NCBI GenBank assembly: GCA_001655205.1
Contig: LPNZ01007120.1
Coordinates: forward strand, 1-23,896
Direction: 5' to 3'
From: Lenisia limosa
Lineage: Eukaryota; Breviatea
Length of the DNA stretch: 23,896 nt
A program made the position numbers and the translations under genes. Of this stretch, positions 9,919 to 19,700 are shown piece after piece. The first letter of the stretch is position 1. Each line of letters starts with the position of its first letter. The notes beneath the pieces are model-generated. The model had not been told where the DNA came from and did not search any database. It saw nothing but the letters and a program-made list of their open reading frames with translations.

Positions 9919-10484
9919 AGAGCTCTGGGCAATAAATATTAATATTATTAATATGATATAGTATACTATATGATAGATCAAATATATATTATGATATATT
10001 AATGATATCAAAATATAAATATAATGTTTCTTGAAGCAAAAAAAAGTCATATTAACAATATTAATACATATCAATAAATGATCAATATATGTATACTATA
10101 TCATATATCATATACTACAAAATAATATATATATTAATTACAATATTAATACATATCAATAAATAATTAGAATAAAAGGAGTATTAAGAAAAAAAATACC
10201 GAAGGAACTGTAGAAACAGAAAAAACAGAAAACGGAAGAACAAAAAAATCAACGAAATGAAATACATTTTTTAAAAATTGTTCTTATACAATCAGGGAAC
10301 AAAAAACAATTAAAATAATTAAAATCAAAAACATACTACTAATATATTATTCTTATCATTTGAATAGTAATATATATTAATACAATATTAATACTGATAT
10401 TAATACATATGATCATATTAATATTTAAGATGAACAAAACAATACATATTAATTAATATTAATATTACTATTGCCCGGAGCTCT
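9919..10484. mobile_element. AT-rich MITE-like element with terminal inverted repeats
   Basis: A 566-bp, extremely AT-rich block bounded by a 16-bp inverted repeat. The left end 9919-9934 reads AGAGCTCTGGGCAATA; the right end 10469-10484 is its reverse complement with one mismatch. Similarity continues inward through ATATTAATATTA-type sequence for roughly 20 more bases. The interior has no credible ORF and is full of ATATTAAT-like words, as expected of a non-autonomous miniature element. I find no convincing target-site duplication at the edges. A related terminus appears at 23813-23826. Confidence 0.65.
10055..10164. repeat. exact 25-bp direct repeat inside the AT-rich element
   Basis: 10055-10079 and 10140-10164 are identical over 25 bases (ACAATATTAATACATATCAA followed by TAAAT). 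Start-to-start spacing is 85 bp. A diverged version occurs near 10382-10410. Confidence 0.8.
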
Positions 10485-10717
10485 CATATTTTTCATTAGA
10501 AAATATACTTTTCAATGTATAACTTGTTTTCATAAAACATCTCTGTCGTAATCAATCATTTTAATAACTATCCTGCCAATTTTGAATGACAAAATATGTA
10601 TATATATAGTATATAAAAAAGGAAATCCCCACCACAATCCGGATTGGTTGAAAATATATGTTCTGTATAGGATCGGTTCGCGGTGATACACAAAATGTTG
10701 CAGTAGAAATAATCAAT
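10485..10717. other. 3' flank of the RIF1-like gene
   Basis: AT-rich non-coding sequence between the MITE and the RIF1-like stop codon. It holds the second copy of the 12-mer ATAGGATCGGTT (10667-10678). I see no ORF and no clear poly(A) signal for the minus-strand gene. Confidence 0.4.
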
Positions 10718-13700
10718 TCAATTAAAAGTTAATCCCCACAAACTAGGCTCAGGAGTTGAGGGTGCTACTGCTACTTCATTGCCGGTTTTTTCAGCAGACG
10801 TAACCTCTTCCTTTTTTTCTTCTTCCTCTTTTACGTATTCCACCTCCTCTTTGTTGTCAACCGCTTTCTTCATTTCTTCCTTCAATTCTTCCTTTTCTTC
10901 TTTTTCTTCCTTCTTGCTATTTTGTTCGACTTCCCTGTCGTCTTCCTCTTCAGCTGTCTCCTCGTCCACCACAGTGCTCACAACTGAGTTGGTTGTACCA
11001 GCTGCTTCCGATAATAGACTGGAAGAAGGGACCAGGGACTTGTCAGATGTACTGCTGCCGGGTTTTTCGAGGGCTGTTGAAGCTTCTGTGTCGTCTTCAG
11101 CCTCCATTACATTGGGGGAGTTTTCATTAGGGGCTGAAGCTTCAGGAAACTCAATGTCAGATTCGTCGTCCGAAGGTACCGCAGAGGTAGCTTCGGTTCC
11201 ACCTTCCTTATTTGGTAAGGATTCCTTCTGTGGTGTTGTGGACGGACAGGGTAAATCACGGGCGGAATCGAATTGATCCGCTAAAGACCTCTTTGTGGGC
11301 TTACTGGGAGATCAATCAAAAAGTGCGAATATGAAAGCAAATATGCCGTATCTCACAGTATTAGCAAATGAAGGAGATAGATAAGGCAAACCCGTTGAAT
11401 AAAGCAAGGACGTCTTGAAGGTCGGATTGAGATCTGCTAAAGTCCATCGTTTGTGTGTGCTCAAGGCCTAGAGAATTAGAACTCCTGTTGCTTCGGGACC
11501 TCACCCCTACCGTTATACATGGCGGGAAGGGCTTGACGCTCTTCCTTGCTTTCGAGCTGATGAACCGTGAAAATACCGCCTTTGACTGCAGGAGATGTGA
11601 CGGATACGAACATGTCGTCTTCATTCTTCATTGCCAGACCTAAACTGTTAACCAATCCGATCCTAAGATCTGCCCACCAGGCGACACAAAAGCTGTCTTT
11701 TGCGCAGTATGAGGAGTCTTCTGCTCCTGTGGAATTTTCGGGACTTTACTGCGTGGTGAAGCGACAAGGGGCGCATCTCTTGCACGTTTGAGAGGAGTGG
11801 AGCTGATGATCTAGGGCATTAGTTAATGTCAAGGAGAACAGTAAACATACTGAGGATGATGAGGAAGATTGCTTCGAAGCGGGAACTGTAGAAGATTGGT
11901 GGACGGAAGTTGAGGATGAATGTTTTGACAGAAGTGGTTCTTCTTTTAGCCAGCCTAAGGAGGTGAGTAAGGCAGTTCTGGCTCACCACTCCAAAGTTCG
12001 TACTGTATTTATGAAATACTATAACTCGATAACAGTACAGGTCTACTTAACCATAAACATAAAAATGAACAACCTATCATATGGGTGATTATTACAAGGA
12101 AAGCAAACCAGGGAGATTCAGGAGATGACTGGCTTCGTAGTTACGCACGGCTGCCTTGAATTCCTCAGAGTAGGCAAGCTCAACGGCAGCACTTAAAGGT
12201 TAAGTGAAGGAGCACGATGATAAGTAGTAGTGTCACAGGCTACTCGCTTACAGAGCAAAAGACCCATTCCAAGCATTGACAGCGGCTTCCTTTACGTCCC
12301 CCTGTTAGGTTATATTAAATCAACTCGCAACTGATTTGGTGAAATGGGTGGAACAGTTTATATTTAAATAACGACAACATTTGCGTCCTGAAGCAACAAA
12401 AGCCCCCAACCGAAGGAGAGCTGAGAGCAAGGCAGAATAGAGCCTCATAAGCAGGGTAGTAACGATTTATTTGCATCGGCGACACCGAGAATATCACTTC
12501 ACTCCATGTTATCAATAGTTTACCTGAAACATGACACCCTCCATCAACGCTCCCTTTTGTCAAAGAAGACCCACCAGCAATAGGGCCGAAAGTCGGCACC
12601 AAAGCAAGGTCCGGTTCGGATGCAACGGAACCGGTTGATGTCAGCGGTCGCAGGAGACACCCAAAGAGACTGCTGGTGTGCTGGAGAGAGTTGGCTCCTT
12701 CCTCACCTAGGTGGAATGGCATAAGGAAGGAGCAACTGAAAAATACATTGTCCATGATTTTCTAGTCATACGTTTTATAACCTCAAAAGAGTCCCCACAC
12801 ACCAGCCATAGAATCGTACAACGCGGTCAGACCTTCGCCCGCTATCGCTACCACTCCCAAGAGTTCTGTTGTACTCACAGTCGTCATCTGGGGGGGGGGG
12901 GNNNNNNNNNNNNNNNNNNNNNNNNNNNNNNNNNNNNNNNNNNNNNNNNNNNNNNNNNNNNNNNNNNNNNNNNNNNNNNNNNNNNNNNNNNNNNNNNNNN
13001 NNNNNNNNNNNNNNNNNNNNNNNNNNNNNNNNNNNNNNNNACAATTGAATGGAAAACAGTCTCACCTCTCTGAGGGATTCATCTGTTTTATTGAGTGCAT
13101 AGTGGAGGGAACTGAGCACTTTTGGAGGATTCCATTTGTCTGAGACACTTCCCAAATACTGCAGTGTCAACAGAGAATTCATTGAAATAGCACAAGGCTC
13201 ACATAGGAGCGCCCTTTGCCGAGGTTTGAAGTGGTTACACAGGCCGTGATGAGTGAAGTTCTCAACTTTAGTGCGGCCAGGGTCTTCACTTTGGCCTAAA
13301 AAGGTAAACCAGTGGGAAGCACAGAGGCAATAGTCCCCCTCGCACGTGTCCCAAAGCCCTTGCAGTGGCACTGGTAACCGCGTTGACATCAGGGTAGACC
13401 AAATCTGTGACAGCAGATACAGAAGAGACAAGGGCTTTCCATTCTTTGACCAAGTCCTGAACGTGAGAACACTAACAATAATAATATGATATAGAAATGA
13501 GTGTAACTTGACAAAGAGTCAATTTGCCCCTCCCCCCTGACAGAATTTTCAAAGGCTTCTGGTGAGTGGTTGGAGAGCTAAATGATGATATTTCACGGAT
13601 CAAGAAAAACATCAAGAAAAAAGATGGGTTGAAGGTGATAAATACATTTCATGGAGAAATGGAAAATAATCCTGCTTTCCAATTTTTCACCAAAAGACCC

Positions 13701-16700
13701 AAATTCCCTCCCAATCTTTTCAGATAATTAATAACGCGCAGGACTCACCAAAACAGGTGCAACAAGGAATGTGACGAATGGCTTCAAGTCGTGGTTCTTG
13801 ACGGTAATCTACTTATCGTACAAGAATATCACATACCATTCCAAAAACGGCTGATTTTGTCCGCATTACTTTCGCTGAAACGATAAACGAAAGAGCAGAG
13901 TTGACAAAAAGAAGTGCATATTATCAGGTACGCTAATATAGCAACCTTACGATATGGTCAACAAGATCGAAGCCCTCAACCCACTCGCAACCGCCTTAGC
14001 AGCAATGCCCCAAAGAGAGGCCACGAAGCATGCCAACTTCTCACTTCGGTCATCGTAGATTTCAGAGAGAGTTGTCACCATGTCAACAATCTTGGAAATA
14101 AGGAGAAGTCAAAAGAAACAAACCTGGATTGCCTCCCATCCTGACATGGCTTTGGACCAACTTGCCAGAATACTGTCAATGACATGAGCATTGTAGTTTT
14201 GCTGGATGATGACGTGGAGAGAAGCGGATGCGGCAGCGGACGGGACAACTCCTTGTTCACAGAACGACCCAATGAGACTGTGGTGTCACGTTGCAAATGG
14301 TTGGAACAGGAATTATTGTTGAAAAAAGACGGATGCCCACTCTTTCTGGTTAAGTTCACTGAAATCCACCGGGGCACTAGCTGGTTGTCTCATGAGTTTT
14401 GAGGGGATGGAGTTGAGGATGATAGAGAGCATTGCAGCCGGATGTTCTGGCATAGGATGGCGAGTGGACCTGTGTGTCAATCTCATGAGAAATATATCAC
14501 ATAGAGATGAGTAATAAAACAAGGTTGTATCTGGCAACATAAACATATTAGAGGAACAGTGAAATAGTGAAAATTTAGGCTGTCCATTTGCAAAACTGTA
14601 CGATTAAATAAGAAGCTAAGTCTAATGTTGCCGCAAAAGGATACAGCATAGAGTACCGCAAACTTAGAGAACACGACCCAGAGTTTGAGGGATTCGGAGA
14701 ACAGAGTTTTGGAGGCGGAATGTGGTGAAGACTCAGAGGAATAGATAGTCGTCGCCTTAATAAATGAAAAGAGTGATGAAAAGGAGTGCCTTGGTACATT
14801 TCTTGATAAATGTTAAGGAGACTGTTAAGGTCAGGCTCTGGAAGAAGAGACGAATAAAACACACCTTGGCAACCAGACTACTGAGCATTCGGAGGCGGGC
14901 GCTCTGCATGGGTCAAAATCAAGAGCAATTCGTAGAAGTGAAAAAAGGTAATCTGTGTGAGCTCTTAGTATTCCAAAGAAAATGCAACTTTGCAACCCAC
15001 CAAGTGGACCATAATGTTTGTCTCCGGCATTTCTTTGTGCAATGTCGTCAACCACGCCGTGATCTGAAGAATTAACAAAAAAGCGAAACCGAGCGTAACC
15101 TGTGGGATTTGTCTTTAGTGTAAAACTAAAAAAGCAATTATTTTGATGTTAGAGGGCAATGTCGTTAACCGCAGCAAACCTGATGGATTTTGTTTTTCAC
15201 CCAGACAGCTGGGGCCTTGGATGGCGGTGGCACCGCAGGCATTCTCCTTGGTCGTATGGCTTGTCCAGACAGCATCGAACTATTGGTATCAGCATCACCA
15301 AACTAGCAGTGTTTCCATCAGAAGAGTAGCTTACTTTTGAGGATTATCGACAAGTGGGGGTGCAAGGACCCACGCCAACACCTCGGTAATGCATGATCTG
15401 AAAAGTTATCCAAAGGTTACCGCAACAGAAAATAATATAAATAACGTCAGTTCGCACCTGGTGTCGTCATCTAGTCCGGGGCTGGCCATTAAGGACTCAA
15501 GAGCATCAACGATAACGACGTTGAAAACGAAAACCTGCTCATTGTTGGCGTTGAACTGGAGTATTAATCAGAAGACAAATACAGACTATGTAGAGGTGAT
15601 ATGTATTTTGGTTAGGAGAAAGGATCCCTAAAAACAAAGTCTCACCTCAGTTGGCAGAAGATGAAGGGTTTTCTCCACCAAATGTGCCCAACAGATGGCA
15701 GCATTGTGAATAACACTTGGCTCGGTTTCGTTTTGAACTCTGAAAATGTCAACCCTGGACAGCACAGATCTTGTACTACGAGTTGAACCATTCCAACCTG
15801 TTCAGCGGCTTGAGCAATAGTTTCAACCTTCGGTAAGATGTTAATCCTAAGGAGTCATTCATAAGAAAAACTACCTCACTTCGGTTTCCCAAAATGACTG
15901 AATGTCTCAAAAAACAATCCATAGCAAGGATTTTTCGGACTTGAATCGCCTACCATTTGGCTGACAAGAGAAGGCGAAAACCAAAGACTGCCACGCCACC
16001 ATTGCCTCAGCTCTCACGCGAACATCTGGTGAAACGAAAAAAGACTATTGGTAAGAAAAGGTCTCAGTAGCATAGAAGTTCTTTGAATATGGTGATCCCC
16101 ATTCTCAATTAGCACATGTAGCGTTGTATATTTCAAGTCACTTCACCCACTCTTTGAACAGAGAGCATTTGGTTGAGCGTGTTACGGGAGAGATTCTCGT
16201 TGGCTGAAATCAAGATGAGGTAGCCCCACACGCGGGCTGCCACAAAGGCTGAAACATTAGCGTAAATATCACAATCAATCCAATGGATATGAAACGCTGC
16301 AGCGCCAAAACTCCGAATTTTTTGAATAAACCCCGAATTTTTTGTTCCCAACAACACACAAATAGGTTCATACTTCATGAAAACAAAAAAAAACGTTCAT
16401 AAAACATAAAATAGAAGAAGATAGAATACTGTTTTTTTCACCAAAGAGAAAAACTAGATCATTTTTTTTTGCTGATCTTGCCTTGATCTGTCAAAAAAAT
16501 ATTTTTCTTTTCTCTCGTTTCCGCGCATTTTATTTACATTTTTGAAATATATTTTCATTTTCTACTAGAAAGGTACAAGAGGTCGCTTTTAAAGATGACT
16601 TTTTTTTGGAGTTTTTATTACTTTGAGTGTTTATACACCTCCCAAAATGCAATTTGTTTTTGAAATTTTCTTCTTCCTTTCACCAAAAGAAGTGAATGAT

Positions 16701-19700
16701 TATGATATGGCAAGAAGAAGGATGGACGAGGTTGTGAAGTGGAGAGGAGAAGAAGAGCTAAGAATAAGGACTAAAGGATGGTTTAAAGATAAGGAGAGAA
16801 GAAAGGAAGCAAGAAAGATGTATGCAAAGTGGAGGAAGAAAAGACAGAATGAAGAAGTATGGAAAAGAAGGCAGGAGAAGAAGAGAGAGTATAAAGAAGA
16901 AGGAGATTTTTTTCTACTACTGTGGTGATGGAAACGACTATCGGAAGAGGAGGAGGAGGAGGAGGAAAGAAAAAGCAGCAAGCGCAAAGCTCATGAGGCA
17001 ATGAAGCGTCTTGATGTTTTTTTGTATTGTAGTTTTATATAACCCCAAAGAGGGTTTGTGTGTGGTTTCTTTGAGACTCCCCTTACATCCCCTTATGCAA
17101 ATCGGAGACTTCTGTTTCCTGGGTTGTATACACCCCCAGATTATTGATGCATTAAAGTTCAAGTTCAAAGTTCAAAGACGTTTGAAGATATAATATACGA
17201 AATAGTTATAGATATCATATACTATATATAAATCAGGAAAAGTTAAAGAAAAGGTGAAACCGTTGAGTCGTTTGGGAAGCTCAATTTTTCTCACCCTGTA
17301 AGTTGGACTGCAGTTTGTTTTCCACTCCGCTCACTGTCTAATATTGAGCATTGCTATTATAAGAAGCTCTGTATGAGAGGAAAACACCTACTGACGCTCC
17401 CTTATCAGATTCATCTATTAACAGTCAACTTTTTATTTGACCTTGTTCAGTTGCACCATGGGGAGGAATAAAGCAGTTTTGTACTTTGAGGAGAAGCTTC
17501 AAGGAATGGAGGTAAGGGATATTTGGGGAGCAAAGCCAAATATCCTGACAAACATGGAGAAAGATCGTATTCTCAAGGAGATTGCTGAGTTGATTGTTAA
17601 CCTGCCACCTGATTCAATCTATGATCAGGCTTCGTTCTGCTTGTACCCGATGGCAAGTGACACGCAATTAAAGTTCCCAAAAGCCAAATTTATGAACCAT
17701 TTAAGAGTTTGATGAAGAAGCAGGTTGATCCAAGTAACACAGACCATACGAAGTTCCATGGGAAATTAATTGGAAGACCAGACCACCTGTGTCGAAACAC
17801 GCGATCAATGCTGGTAGCAAGGCGATTCGAAGACTCCAGTCTGTATGTTGGGGGAATAGAATACGTATTTATACTCAATATTTGCTCCTAATTTTGCTCA
17901 TTTTGCCTACGCTTACTGTTTAGATGGGAGTAAAAGTTGATTCAAGAAAGGTGGCAAAGAAGATTAAGCAAAAAGATCCCAAAGGAAGAGGTTCTGTAAA
18001 CATTGCAAGGAACTGATGAAAGACCTCGCTCCTCCTTCAGAGCTTGATATCAACCGCCAAAGAGCTACCCAGGTAGAATGAGAATTGTCAAAATAATGCC
18101 TTCAACGATTATACTTGTGACTTGTTCACCTCATTCAGCCTGAAAATGTTCTGATAATGGCGCGGTTATGGAATGCTAGTCAGCGTATTTGGTCACACTG
18201 CAAGAGTGTAGCTGCCTCATCTCAGACCAAAAACCCAGATACCCTCAACAAACCTGGGAGTACAGGCCTACCATGCTGCTTTGACTATTGAACTTCTGGT
18301 TGCCGATGCTTGGAAAAAAGTTCTCCTCTGAAAAAGCATGCGAAACGGTTAGTTTCTTCTTTCACAGTTTTGATTATGTCAATAAATACGATAAAAAGCT
18401 CTCATCCCGGGGGGTGTCATATGCTGTTGAGGTAGACATCACTGAATATTCTAAAAAAGTGGTGTTGCTTTTGTTTGATGCATTTTTACATTTTAAAAAA
18501 TCAGAGCCTCAAGTCGTGACCTATCCCATCATTAAGCACACTGGTTGATATTCTTGATACCGCCACCCCAGATTACCAGTGCCCGAACTCTCATTTGAGT
18601 TTGAGCAAGCAGTTGCACAGCAAGCATCAAGAGCAGTGCGTGATTTCATCAAGGAGGAGGAGTTTGAGGTATCATCAGATTCTGTAGCATATGCCGAAGG
18701 TATTGCCGCAGCTCTTGCAGCGATTGTCCACCTCCACCCTGAAGTCGCCAGCGACATGTCGAAACTTGTCTACACTGTAGCCACTGCAAAAAGCCTTTCT
18801 CTTGCACCCTTTATTTGCAAGGGTGTTAACTTTTCTATTAACATTGGAGCGATTGTTGAGGATGTCAAGAAGCCGCTTTCTTGTGTATCTTTGGCGCCAA
18901 CTGACCGACTGGTGACCCTTGAGCCTGGACAGGTATGATGACCATGCTGGGTTGTATATTCAAATGGTGGTCGAGTTATAATCGTGAGTAGCATATTTAT
19001 ATCACCAGTCCATGAGATTACTGAATTTGTTGTAAAGACGTGTGACTTTATCCTCAATAGATTATTGCCCACCCTGACGATCTCAAGCCGAATATTGTAC
19101 GGCAGATGAAACTGTCCATGTCAAATGGGGATATAATTTGCACTGAGACTTGCTGTCGCGCTGGAGGCTTACCCAAGCTGAAGGATAACAGCCTGCGAAA
19201 GCAGAAGGCTGCTAAGGAGAGAGTTTAGAGTCTGTTTAGAGTAGGTTTGTGAGTTATGTATGAATATAATGGCCATTTTTCTTGGCAACTCTGTTTTTTT
19301 TGGAAATAAAAAAGTCATTATACACTGGGTGTTTGCAATTCGATGATATAATAAAGTTTTCCTTGAGTATTAATTAAAGCAGTTACTTAAGACAAATTTG
19401 TGTAAGAAAATAAAATTCGGAGTTTATTCAAAAAATTCCGAGTTTTGGCGCTGCAGCATATATGATCATAACAAAACTAGCTAGTAGATGCTTGCTGTTT
19501 TTATTTTAACCAAGCTTACGGTTTGAGGCTTTTAGCTCATTGAGCCTTGTGATCCAATCCTTGTCTTGAAGCCCCTCCAGTGTTATCTGTCAGTTGTGAA
19601 AAAGTGAAGCAAACTGCTCTTTAATAATTTGTTGTGATCTTGTTTTGGTATTGCTTTGTACTAGATTGATATCAAACACAAACCTGCGCAGTTTGAGGTG

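Larger units (their letters stand above)
16296..19457. mobile_element. 3.16-kb DNA-transposon-like element with 48-bp inverted termini, in a RIF1 intron
   Basis: The two ends are inverted repeats of each other: 16296-16343 and 19410-19457 match at 45 of 48 positions. Each starts GCTGCAGCGCCAAAACTC and carries an internal repeat of the CCGAATTTTTT type around GAATAAAC. The 3,162-bp block sits in the RIF1 intron 16249-19519; its ends lie 47 and 62 bp from the flanking exons, so the original intron would have been about 109 nt, normal for this gene. Inside, on the opposite strand to RIF1, is a decayed multi-exon coding region (17458-19228) and a poly(A) signal (AATAAA, 19305-19310). No clear target-site duplication is seen. 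TIRs plus internal gene suggest a class II element; the superfamily is unknown to me. Confidence 0.75.

Noticed and set aside
9826-10074. Minus-strand ORF rich in Ile and Tyr
   Set aside because: It lies in the AT-only MITE interior and upstream flank; its composition explains it.
10779-11276. + strand ORF of 165 codons, almost all Ser, Phe and Thr
   Set aside because: It is the antisense of the Glu/Lys/Ser-rich RIF1 tail, whose exon is phase-linked to upstream exons.
12775-13431. Minus-strand ORF of 218 codons spanning the gap
   Set aside because: It mixes frames of several RIF1 exons and introns; the phase-linked exons use other frames over most of it.
15001-15063. Alternative frame of this exon (HGVVDDIAQRNAGDKHYGP)
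   Set aside because: It runs into a stop in the next exon, whereas the chosen frame (ITAWLTTLHKEM) continues through the following exons.
16286-19467. Target-site duplication around the intronic element
   Set aside because: Flanks (GGATATGAAAC left, ATATATGATCA right) share ATATGA but not at the element borders, so I do not call one.
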